Assembly (NCBI GenBank): GCA_947179155.2
Contig: OX359273.1
Location: 17,802,875-17,866,874 of the forward strand
Direction of reading: 5' to 3'
DNA length: 64,000 nucleotides
Source: Hedera helix
Taxonomy: Eukaryota > Streptophyta > Magnoliopsida > Apiales > Araliaceae
The position numbers were made by a program, and so were the translations under genes. Within the stretch, counting starts at the first letter, position 1; each line of letters starts with the position of its first letter. Below, in pieces: positions 13,201 through 23,519 of the stretch. The notes under the pieces are model-generated. The model was not told the DNA's origin, searched no databases, and saw only the letters and a list, made by a program, of their open reading frames with translations.

Positions 13201-13260
13201 GTACAGCGCCGGGGCGCCGTGTTGCAGTGTTAATTACTGCGCCGCAACGCAGTGCACTAT
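13201..13260. repeat. GC-rich palindromic island in LTR C
   Basis: A 60-bp GC-rich patch (AGCGCCGGGGCGCCG, then CTGCGCCGCAACGCAG) inside AT-rich LTR sequence. The GCGCCGGGGCGC core recurs in the E LTR (39085-39145) and in the unrelated Athila LTRs (3391-3450, 56471-56530). The nearby 13280-13330 tract is a (CGGGT)-like run. Confidence 0.8.
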
Positions 13261-13393
13261 TCTCGAAAAAATAATTAAAACCGAATCGGGTCGGATCGGG
13301 CCGGGTCGGGTCGAGTCGAGTCTGGTTCGGGTCAAAAAATGAAAAATGTTCCAAAAATCATTTTAGTATTTTTGGACTTAATAAATATATTTT

Positions 13394-13396
<3 letters not shown>

Positions 13397-13463
<67 letters not shown>
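13397..13463. repeat. (TA)n microsatellite
   Basis: About 33 uninterrupted AT units directly before the hairpin minisatellite of the LTR. Confidence 0.97.
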
Positions 13464-13470
<7 letters not shown>

Positions 13471-13479
13471 TAATGATTT

Positions 13480-14025
13480 AAAGGTGTGTAAATATTATTA
13501 TTGAAATAATAATATAATAAAGGTAATGAAATATTATTAAATAAATAATAATATTAGAAAATTATTAAAATCTTATTAAGTGCATAATAATATTTTAAAG
13601 TCAATAAAATATTATTAAATGATTAATAATATTATATACTTAATAAAATATTATTAAATGATTAATCATATTAAATACTTAATAAAATATTATTAAATGG
13701 TTAATAATATTATATACTTAATAAAATATTATTAAATGGTTAATAATATTAGATACTTAATTAAATATTACTAAATGATTAATAATATTAGGTAATTAAT
13801 AAAATATTATTAAATGATTAATAATATTAGAAGTCTAATAAAATATTATTAAATAATTAATAATATTAGATAGTTAATAAAATATTATTAAATAATTAAT
13901 AATATTAGTTCATCTTAAAAAAATTATAAGGTATTATTAAATGATGATGAATACTACAATGTTAATAAAATATTATTAAATTGTTAATAATATAAGACGA
14001 TTGCATGAACTATATTAAATAGTTA
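13480..14025. repeat. AT hairpin minisatellite in LTR C
   Basis: About a dozen tandem units of 36-45 bp. Most contain the arms AATATTATTAA and TTAATAATATT around a 4-nt loop (ATGA or ATGG), so each unit can form a near-perfect stem of about 11 bp. The linkers between hairpins vary (for example ACTTAATAA, GTAATTAAT). Related arrays occur at 39290-39770 and 42060-42990. Confidence 0.9.
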
Positions 14026-15231
14026 ATATAGGTTCTTTGTGTTTAAAATATTATCAGGTAGTGATAATATTTTCTAAGTGTTTAATTACCCATAACTAAT
14101 AAATTATGTGGTTCGTCAGAGCTATAAAGGTCATCATACCTATGTGTATATGATACTAATTTAAAGATCAACTTAATTAATTGTTAGGTGTACTCAAAGA
14201 GAAATAAATTGAATTGGTTAGCGGTAGACTACACAAGAGGCAAGTTTCCTTTAACCCTAACTTGTATTTATTATTGCAAGTTCTCTAACTCTACTCAATT
14301 ATTGTCGAACAAGTTTCTATACTTGTATTCATTGTCAAAGCTTGAAGTGGTTTAATTATTAAAAATTATCCCACATCCATATTGTTTATGAAATTGCACA
14401 TAGTGCATTTGCAGCTTAATAGTTCTCGATTCATGAATTGTACTAAAGATGTCTAAAGCTAATAGTTCAACTAGACATTGCGTTATAAATTCAATAACTT
14501 GAATACTTTTAAAAGCTTATCCAAACAATTGTTGGGTGCAGATTTCTTATATTAAGTCTGAGAATTGAACAACCCTACATTAGGGGATTTTATGTCGAGA
14601 AACCGACTTTGGCGCCAGTTAACTAAATGTAATGCATATACAGCGGGTTGAATAGGCTGATCCCCTTGAAAATCAAACTACGGAAAGGGTCAGAGGAAAC
14701 TCTATTATACCCTCGTTAGTTCAGGGTCCTTGGTGACCACTCAACATTTAAGATTCGAATATTCCTGTTCAATGAAATTTGAGTCTTGTTCATTTCACAA
14801 TTGTTTTATCCATTGTTGAAACCATTGATGTTATTTCTCATTCATTCATGATATATTAAATCTCTATGATTGTTCTTAACTTGCTGAGCAAACTAGTTGC
14901 TCATCCTTGCTATGTCATGATCCATTTTTCAGATAGACCTGACTGCTCCAAGAAAGATAAGGGAAAAGGAAAAGCCAGAAATTAAGTTAAATTATGTTTG
15001 TTAATTAATGTTTAGAATTATATTTATTGTTGGTAAATCTTTTGTAATTCCTTATGATAGGAACTGTTTATGTTATGGTTAATAGATCCTGGTATTGTAA
15101 CCTTTTTGTAAGGAATAAATATGTATTATTCCGCTAAGTTTAAATGCAATGTATATATTTAATTACTAGTAATGTATTGATCAGTGAGAACCAAACCCGA
15201 GGTTATGGAACCCGGATTTGGGGTCGTCACA

Positions 15232-15247
15232 GGTTAGTATCAGAGCT
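15232..15247 (+). promoter_or_regulatory. Primer-binding site of element C
   Basis: GGTTAGTATCAGAGCT directly follows the LTR end. It resembles the initiator-tRNA-Met primer site (TGGTATCAGAGC) used by plant chromoviruses, with substitutions. The counterpart in E reads GGTTGGTATTAGAGC. Confidence 0.85.
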
Positions 15248-15472
15248 GTAAGTTAGGAACGTTAGGATTTGCAAAACCTAAGTTATAATCTTAGTATTAA
15301 ACTCATATTGAGTGCGTTAGGAGATGAATCGGGAGATTCATCATATTGTGTATTTTTGGAGGTGGATTGAGAAAATCCATTAAGCCGAGATGTACATGAT
15401 AAAATATCATTTCATTTCATCAATGAATATATTTTATTGCTGTACTGACATGTGTTATTTTCATGATATAGG
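15248..15472 (+). other. Untranslated leader of element C
   Basis: Non-coding leader between the primer-binding site and the pre-gag ORF. It ends in TCATGATATAG just before the ORF. Element E has GATTGTAG at the same place, so a splice acceptor (AG) at this junction is possible. Nothing else is evident. Confidence 0.5.
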
Positions 15473-16330
15473 ACGGCAGAGATCGGGCAGTTGAGTCACA
15501 TTGTTGAGGAGGATTACATTGATATCCATATGGATACTACACAGCCGCTGGTGGCTGCACCTGTTGAGGAGCCGGAGTCAGATCCCGAGGAGGGAGATCG
15601 CGTGGAGCCCGTTTGGGGCGGTGTGATGAGGCCTTACAGTGAGGAGGAGGCAGAGTCTGATGAGTCTGAGGAGGATGAGTCAGCTGATGGCATGGGCATT
15701 ATTGTCACTGACATCATAGAGGAATTGACTACTAGGAAGGAAGAGTTGGAGGCAAGGGTCTAGCATTTAGACGAACAGAATCTGACACACCAGCATATAA
15801 AGGATCAGTATAAGGATGCAGCTTACCAGTTCTCTGGCGAGAACACGGAGCTGAAAGAGAGGATTGTAGGACTGGAGGATCAGGTACAGGGGTACGAGGA
15901 TTCGGTGGAGCACTTTGCAGTGCTAACTCATCAGCTCGTAGATTAGGATGTGGAGCTGCAGGCTAAGTTGGTAGTGGCTGAGACTAGGTTAGCCGAGGCT
16001 GAGCTGAAGGTTCAGCAGGTTCAGGCAGAGAAAGCCGTCATCCGTGCCCACTGGCAGGAGGCGATAGAGGACAGAATGGAGGTGGAAACACAATGGGATG
16101 CCGCTCATGGTCAGATGATAGAGCTAGAAGAGGAGATTCGTGAGAAGAGGGTTAGGACGGATAGACTTAGCTATGTCTATCGATCGTCATATGGTAGACT
16201 TCAGAGCAGGGTGCACTACTACCCAACTGAGGAGGGCCAGTCTATGCACACCATCAGCAGGAATGTGGTGATGGCCATCGGGGATGAGGAGTATGATGAT
16301 GCGATCCGTAGGGGGATGCACAACCAATAG
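15473..16330 (+). pseudogene. Pre-gag coiled-coil ORF of chromovirus C
   Basis: An ORF of 285 codons upstream of gag and in a different frame. The first codon is ACG at the position where E has ATG (45711), so the start was probably lost by a T-to-C change; the next in-frame ATG is 15491. Two TAG codons interrupt it, at 15761 and 15944; E has CAA and CAG there. The N-terminus is strongly acidic (EEAESDESEEDESAD); the middle has long Glu/Lys/Gln-rich heptad-like stretches that should form a coiled coil (roughly residues 80-220). The C-terminus carries DRLSYVYRSSYGRLQSRVHYYP, conserved in E. It ends at TAG 16328, also conserved in E. I do not recognise a named domain. Ogre elements have an extra ORF before gag, but for a chromodomain-bearing element this is unusual. 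Confidence 0.8.
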
Positions 16331-16679
16331 TTTTGGTTGTTTTCTAATTATGTATGTGAATAGATGCAGTAGAACCCAACTTTTGTTTTATTAGAGGGTT
16401 AATATGTCACTAAATCCCAACTCTAGGAAGTTATAGGATATGTCAGATCCCATCTTATGTAGCTTCTCAGGGATAAAAGCATTTATAGCAGTATGCTTTC
16501 GATGTAAAGTGTCATGCACTACTGTTTTAGCATATGAATATAAATGCAGTCAAATTTATGTTTATATGTCTGTTGAGATAATTACTTGTATTTTAGCTAA
16601 ACTTTGTCTAAGATATAAAACAATGAGATGAGGAAGATGAAACAAGTATAATAATGTAAATTTTTGTTTAGAACAGAAA
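16331..16679 (+). other. Spacer between pre-gag ORF and gag
   Basis: About 350 bp without coding capacity. It is conserved in E (46564-46916), including AACCCAACTTTTGTTTT and the block with GGGATA(A/T)A(A/G)GCATTTATAGCAGTATGC. It ends with TTTTTGTTTAGAACAG just before the gag ATG, which would serve as a 3' splice site; a spliced gag message is possible but not shown. Confidence 0.55.
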
Positions 16680-19600
16680 ATGCCGCCACGTAGACAACTA
16701 TCAAGGAATTAGGGGGTAGAAGAGTCAGTTAACAACGACGAGGGGGGACACAACATAGACCCAATGCAGAACTTCGTCGACATGCTAGATGAGGCAATGC
16801 AAAATCGCCACCGAGTAGTAGCAAATCCGCCACCACCACCAAATTAGTTGGTGAATTTCAAAGACTTTAAAGCGGTGGGACCGCCAGAGTTTAGGGGGAC
16901 GACAGACCCGATAGAAGCCCAGTCATGGGTAAACGAAATAGAGAAAGCGTTCGTTATCGTGAGAGTAGCTAAGGAGCAAAAGACAATCTTTGCTACCTAT
17001 ATGATGAAAGGATAAGCCAATTCCTGGTGGGAAGCCAATCAGAATAGGGTTGGCGATGGTGTGGTGTCATGGACAAGATTTAAGGAAATATTTGACGAGA
17101 ATTATTTCCCGAAGAGTATGAAAAGTAGGATGGAAGTGAAATTTCTAGAACTGAAGTAGGAGAACATGTCGGTACCGGAGTACGTGGAAAAATTCAATGA
17201 GTTGGCCAGGTTCGCTCCACATCAGGTAGACACGGAGGAACGCAAGGCCAGAAGGTTTGAAAATGGATTGAGACCTTGGATATTCAACAAGGTAGCAGTA
17301 CTGCAGATTGACTCATTCTCAACCTTGCTGGAGAAGTCAATCATTGCGGAAGGGGGAAATGAAGCGCTAAACAAATATAATCAACAGAGGAATAAGAAGT
17401 AGAGTGAAGGGGGAAGTAAGAATAGTAATAGTAGGGGCAATAATAATAACACTAACAGCAACAAGCGCAAATGGGACAACAACAACAACGACAAGAGCTC
17501 GGGGAATCTACAAGGAAATGTTCAGAAAAGGACGGCATGCAATATATGTGGAAAGAATCATTTCGAGGAGTGCAAGAAAGGCAAGAACACGTGCTACAAC
17601 TGTGGTCAGGTGAGACATATTTCTCCAAATTGTCCCCTCCCAAAAAAAGTGAGATGTTTTTCCTGCGGAGCTTCTGACCACATGATAAAGGATTGCCCAA
17701 AAAGGAAAAATGATGGGGGTAGCGGCTACAAGGGCAATATCAGCAAATTCGCTATCGGGGGACCGGTACCACAGAACAAGCCGACATCACGAACTTTTAA
17801 TATGACGGTGCAAGATGCCGTGGAGTCAAAAGACGTGGTGTCAGGTATTATTCCGATCAATAATATAAATGCATATGTATTGTTTGATTCGGGTGCTACC
17901 TGTTCATTTGTGTCTGATGATTTCGCTAAACGGTTAGAATTGCCTAGAGAAAAACTAGAAAACTCAATGAACATAGAAATTGCTAATAAAGAAGTGATTC
18001 CTGTAGAGTACATACATAGAAATTATTGTGCTAAAATCAGGGGTCAGAAGTTGAATTTAAATCTAATTCCGATACGTTTGGGGGAGTTTGATGTAATACT
18101 TGGGATGGATTGGTTGTTTAGCCATAGAGCGATAATTGATTTTCAGAAGAAGTCCATACACCTTAAGACACCAAACAAGTCTAAGGTCGTATTTTATGGC
18201 AGCAAGTCATCAAGAAAGTCTTCTTGTCTGACGATGATGCAGGCCAAGAAATTATTAAGGAAAGGTTATGCAGGGTATTTGGCTCATGTGGTGGATACAC
18301 AAATAGTGAGTCCCAAGATGAAACAAATACCAGTAGTTAAGGAGCTCACGGATATTTTTCCAGATGTACTGTCAGGTTTACCGCCAGACAGGGAGATAGA
18401 ATTTGTAATTGATTTAGTATCAAGGACAACACCAATACCAAAGGCACCATATAGGATGGCTCCGATAGAAATGAAGGAATTGATGGTCCAGTTACAGGAG
18501 TTGTTGGATAATAAGTAAATTCAACCAAGTGTTTCTCCATAGGGAGCACCTGTGTTGGTTCTAAAGAAGAAGGATGGATCTATGAGACTGTGTATGGATT
18601 ATAAAGAGTTAAATAAGGTAACAATTAAGAACAAGTACCCGTTGCCACGAATTGATGATCTTTTTGATCAATTGAAAGGGGCAAGTACTTTTTAAAGATT
18701 GACTTAAGGACTGGTTATCACCAGTTGAAAGTCGGGAAGGAGGACGTACCCAAGACGACATTCAGAACTCGATATGGGCACTATGAGTTTCTGGTGATGT
18801 CGTTTGGACTAACGAATGCGCCAGCCGCATTTATGGACATGATGAACAAAATATTCAAGCAATACTTGGATAAATTTGTAGTCGTGTTCATTGACGATAT
18901 TTTGGTTTACTCTAAAACAGAGGAGGAGCATGCTAAACACTTAAGATTGGTGTTGGAGATTTTACAGAAGGAGCAGTTGTACGCTAAGTTTTCGAAGTGT
19001 GAATTCTGGTTGGAGAGAGTTTAATTTTTAGGTCATGTTATTGACAAAGAGGGAGTTTCAGTTGATCCAGTGAAGGTTGAATCGATGATGAATTGGGAAA
19101 ACCCAAGGACGCCAACGGAAGTAAGAAGTTTCTTTGGGTTAGCGGGTTACTATCAGAGATTCATTCAGGATTTTTCAAAGATAGCAACACCGTTGACTAA
19201 CTTAACGAGAAAGACGGTGAAATATGTATGGATGGAGAAGTGTGAGGAAAGTTTTCAGGAGTTAAAAAAAAGACTTAGTGAAGCACCTGTATTGACCTTA
19301 CCGGATGATACGGGAGGTTTTACAGTCTACAGTGATGTATAGCACAAGGGACTTGGCTGTGTTCTTATGCAAAACGACAAAGTTGTTGCGTATGCGTCCA
19401 AACAATTGAAAGATTATGAGAAGGGATACCCTACCCACGACTTGGAGCTGGCAGCGGTAGTGTTTGCCCTTAAAATTTGGAGGCATTATTTGTATGGAGA
19501 GAAATGTGAGATATTCACAGACCATAAGAGTCTGAAATATATCTTCACACAAAAGTAGTTGAATATGAGGCAACAGAGATGGTTAGAATTGATCAAAGAC

Positions 19601-21143
19601 TACGATTGTGAAATTCTATACCATCCCGACAAGGCCAACGTAGTAGCAGATGCTCTAAGTAGAAAGAGCAGGAAGAAATTGTTCATCTTGACAGATCAGG
19701 AACAATTGGTTCAAGAGATGGCTCGAATGGAGTTGGAGGTGAGAAATCCAAACGAGTCAATAGAAGTGGAGGCGAGCCCAACCTTGTTAGATAGGGTAAA
19801 AGAGGCTCAAGACAAAGATGAGGAATACGACAGAATCCGAAAGAGGATGGCCGATGGGGAAGAGGTCAAGTTTAAAATGGATAGCATAGGATTGTTGAGA
19901 TTTGAAAATCGTGTTTGGGTACCACTAGTGCCTGAATTACGAGAGGAGATTTTGCAAGAGGCCTACAGTACGAGATACTCGGTACATCCGGAGAGTACGA
20001 AGATGTATCAAGATCTATGTCAGCATTTTTGGTGGCCGAATTTAAAAATGGAGGTTACAGAATGTGTCAACCGATGCCTAACTTGTCAGAGGGTAAAGGC
20101 CGAACATCAGAGACCAAGTGGATTATTACAACCGTTAGAAATTCCTGAGTGGAAATGGGAGCATATCACAATGGATTTTGTGGTAGGACTTCTAGCAACA
20201 TAGAAGGGATATGACGCAATATGGGTGATTGTGGATCGACTAGCAAAGTCAGCGCACTTTTGCCAATCAAGATTAAGTTCAGTTTGGATCAGTTGGCTAA
20301 ACTGTACATCAAGGAAATAGTTTCAAGACATAGAGTGCCGGTATCGATTGTGTCAGACAGAGATCCGCGCTTTACGTCAAAATTTTGGAGGAGTCTTCAG
20401 GAAAGATTAGGGACACAGCTGAGAATGAGTACCGCGTATCATCCGCAGACCGATGGGCAAAGTAAGAGAACAATTTAGACATTGGAAGACATTGTAATAA
20501 TAGTTATCATGCGAGCATAGGCATGCCGCCTTACGAAGCCTTATATGGAAGGAGATGTAGAACGCCTCTATGTTGGGATGAGGTAGGAGAACGTCGATTG
20601 TTAGGGCCGGAATTGGTTCAATAGACAGTGGAGATTATCAAGATAATAAGAGCTCGGCTAGTAGTAGCTCAAGACCGTCAAAAGAAATATGCAGATCTTC
20701 ATTAACAGAAGCGAGATATTGAAGTGGGAAGTTTTGTGTTCATGAAGGTATCTCCCTGGAAGGGGAAGATCCGATTTGGAAAGAAAGGGAAGCTGAGTCC
20801 GAGGTTCATAGGACCGTTCGAGATATTAAAGAGAGTGGGTGAAGTGGTATACGAGATAGCTTTACCTCCTAAACTGGAGCATATTCACAATGTGTTTCAC
20901 GTATCAGTGTTGCGACCATACAAACCAGACTACAAGCATGTCATGTCCTATGAGCCAACGCAAGTTGAGAAAGACTTATCGTACGAGGAAATTCATGTCC
21001 AGATACTAGATAGGAAAGAGCAGAAACTACGGAATAAGGTTATACATTATGTTAAAATCCTTTGGAGGAACCACAACGCTGAGGAAGCTATGTGGGAGCT
21101 TGAAGAAAATATGAGGGCTAACTATCCGAATCTTTTTGAGTAG
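16680..21143 (+). pseudogene. Chromovirus C gag-pol with C-terminal chromodomain
   Basis: One ancestral frame starting at ATG 16680. Gag carries FKDFKAVGPPEFRGTTDP and WWEANQNR. Three zinc knuckles follow at about 17545-17700 (CNICGKNHFEEC, CYNCGQVRHISPNC, CFSCGASDHMIKDC). Then protease LFDSGATCSF (about 17880), RT with FIDDILVYS (about 18890), RNase H (19250-19660), integrase zinc region and core (20000-20480, VSDRDPRF), and a chromodomain with VKILWRNHNAEEAMWELEE (about 21050-21143). Damage: stops at 16845, 17157, 17401, 18517, 19022, 19339, 19556, 20201 and 20476, most of them TAG or TAA; a -1 shift in RT near 18690 shared with E; a -1 shift in integrase near 20255; and a deletion of roughly 75 bp near 20490. 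The chromodomain would direct integration to marked heterochromatin. Confidence 0.92.
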
Positions 21144-21177
21144 TTTAAATTTGTAATTCCGAGGACGGAATTCTTAT

Positions 21178-21189
21178 AAGGGGAGAGAA
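21178..21189 (+). promoter_or_regulatory. Polypurine tract of element C
   Basis: AAGGGGAGAGAA directly precedes the 3' LTR start TGTAACGACC. Its place and composition are those of the plus-strand primer. Confidence 0.92.
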
Positions 21190-21639
21190 TGTAACGACCA
21201 CGAATTCCATTAGACATTGTAATTATAATTAATATATAATTAACAATGAATTTAAAATTTTGTACTAATTAATGGTGCATTAGATAATTAAACAGATGTA
21301 TTTATACATGTGTATATTTATTTAAAGATTGAAAGCAAAGTGTTTAATTAATTAAAGCAAATCTAATTGGATTATATTTTTAAATCCAAATAAGTTGATA
21401 AACTAGGTCAAAGATATTAACCTAGTAGCCCATATAATTAATTTAATTACTAGTCCATATAATTAATTAAACAAGGCCAACGCTTATTTTAATTAAAGAT
21501 AGTATAGTTATTTAAATGCTAACCTAATGTGTTATTTAAATTGAGCCCAAACCAATTCAATGGATGGGCCCAATATATTTAATTTCTAAGTCCAACATGG
21601 AGCCCAATAGGAAGTCAAAATTGGTTAACAATTGAACAC

Positions 21640-21717
<78 letters not shown>
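21190..21717 (+). repeat. 3' LTR of chromovirus C, first 528 bp
   Basis: Matches 11623-12096 with about 19 substitutions in 455 bp plus one small indel, then enters a (TA)n run (about 21640-21717). Copia element D begins at 21718. The rest of this LTR is not present in the window: the LTR-like sequence resuming at 38369 is far too divergent to be its continuation. Confidence 0.93.
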
Positions 21718-21722
<5 letters not shown>

Positions 21723-23506
21723 GTTTGTAAAATTCATAGACGCAATCAAATTGCTTAAAATAGCGGAAACATGGTAAAATCAAATTTAAAAATTTACAAA
21801 CCATAATTCAAGATCGACCTTTATGCGCAACTATTAATTAATAAAGAAGAAGTTAGAGATATACCCTTGTAGAACTCAAAGCTTCAACGGGTACAAGTTC
21901 ACCTCCAAATCCTTCGCGTTCTCCTTGAATTTCACCGATTGGATTCCAATGATCAATGTTAGTCACCCAAGTGTTTGGTCTCTAGAGGTGATCCACCAAG
22001 GAATAATAATAATTCAAGAAGTGGGTTATGGCAAACCCTAATTTTTCTCTCTCTAGAGAATATGTGAGTACTCTCCCAAAACTTATGGAAGTGTATGTGT
22101 GTAACCTTAATCCCTAATAAGACTTCTCTTATTTATAGATTTAGTAAACCCTCCTAACATCTTTAGAAATAGGGTTTTTAATTAAACTCCTAATATAATT
22201 AGGAACTTAATTATTAATTATAAGAGGACTCTTATTAATTAATTCCTAAACCATTTAGGAACTAAATAATAATGATAATAGTAATAATAATAATAAGACT
22301 CCTCTTATTAATTTATAATTAGTATTTCCAAAATACTAAATAATAAATATTAAACTCTTTAATTTATTCTATCCAGATAGTATAAATTAAATATACTTAA
22401 TTTATTATTACAATTATGCCATTTACTTCTTAAATAATTATTTTTCTTTTGCGGTGTGACCCTTTAGGTTATCCATATTAAACCGATTATAGAATAAATT
22501 AATTAGAACTATTCTAATCTTATTTATATAAATAAATTAAACTATTTAATTCATTTAAATAAATAATATTTATTCCATAATAAGGGTAAGCTCTCTTAGC
22601 GATCAACGACTTTCCAGATAATATAGATTTCAACATTTAATCACAAAAGAACCTATTCAGCGAATATTTACTGTACAATTCAATCCTTCTACCTCACAAT
22701 GTCCCAATCAAATATAAGAAATGGTATAACTGTCAAGTCTTATTTTATTTCATTATATGCATTTCGATCCTTAAATGAATAACTCTAATTAATGTAAATT
22801 AGAAACTACTTTCTAATTTCTATTATGCCTTGGCCAAAGACTACTGAGTTGTAATTTATCGAATCGCATAGGACATTCCCTTCTTTTACTAGAAGTGGTA
22901 GATTCTTTGTTGATCATTCACCTATCTCCATATATGACTTATTATATCCAATCATAGCCTTTGATACACCCTAAAGGTTTTAAGGAATATATCAAAAATA
23001 TAATTCATCATACACAAGATACTATGATGATTTCATGTCCAAGGATCACTTGTACTACTATCACAAAAGGAACTCTTATTGACAGGCAAGTAAAACTCCA
23101 TTAGTTTTTCCTTGAGTGAGTCACGTTCAGTGAACTTATTCTCTAATAAGCACCTACATACTTGCTTTAGTGTCTCTACACAAAAGATTATGAGATCAAT
23201 CATCTCTTCATAAGAGCAAGCATAGTATGTACTAATCTATCCGGATTCACTAATCCCCATTTTAGTGATCCAACGATTAGGAACAATTTTAGTTTTGAGC
23301 TATCTTGAATTTAGATCTCATTAGCATGATCCTCATCATGGTTCTAAAAGCATTGCTTGAAAACTATGGTTTTATCCATTTGATTAATTCAAGTAATTAA
23401 TCATGAATAAAGAAATGCATTGATACTTTTATTAATAAATGAAGAAGATTACAAAGTATATGCTTAACACATCAAATGTGATTGGCTTGAGGGCATACTA
23501 CTTTCA
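21718..23506 (-). repeat. 3' (left) LTR of copia D, 1789 bp
   Basis: Plus-strand ends are TGTTGGTTTG (21718) and CTACTTTCA (23506), giving TG...CA termini on either strand. The sequence inside the polypurine tract side is conserved with the right LTR up to about 22825. A minus-strand TATAAAT box lies at 22131-22137 in the context CTATAAATAAGAG, and the same box is present in the right LTR at 34501-34508. Confidence 0.88.
22131..22137 (-). promoter_or_regulatory. TATA box of copia D LTR
   Basis: On the minus strand: ATCTATAAATAAGAG. The right LTR has TTTATAAATAAGAG at the homologous place (34501-34508), which supports it as the retrotransposon core promoter. Confidence 0.65.
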
Positions 23507-23519
23507 ATCTCCCATTTGC
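23507..23519 (-). promoter_or_regulatory. Polypurine tract of copia D
   Basis: Minus strand GCAAATGGGAGAT, immediately upstream of the 3' LTR start TGAAAGTAG. AAATGGGAGA is the classic polypurine tract of many plant copia elements. Confidence 0.88.

Larger units (their letters stand above)
11623..15231 (+). repeat. 5' LTR of chromovirus C (3609 bp)
   Basis: Starts TGTAATGACCACG and ends GGGTCGTCACA. The start matches the 3' LTR at 21190, and the end matches the other LTR ends of this family (33477, 44238, 45467). It contains a (TA)n(TG)n microsatellite, a TATA box at 12399, a GC-rich island at 13201-13260, a pure (TA)n run and a hairpin minisatellite (13480-14025). The 3' kilobase (14100-15231) is shared with the related LTRs of D1, E and E1. 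Confidence 0.93.
11623..21717 (+). mobile_element. Tekay-like chromovirus C (LTR, pre-gag ORF, gag-pol, partial 3' LTR)
   Basis: Ty3/gypsy element inserted in gag of Athila B. 5' LTR 11623-15231, tRNA-Met-type primer-binding site, coiled-coil ORF (15473-16330), gag-pol (16680-21143) with a C-terminal chromodomain, polypurine tract (21178-21189), 3' LTR from 21190. The 3' LTR is interrupted at 21717 by copia element D inside a (TA)n run. Over the shared ~455 bp the two LTRs differ at about 19 positions by eye (roughly 96% identical), so it is much younger than E. Coding regions nevertheless hold many stops and several frameshifts. Confidence 0.93.
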
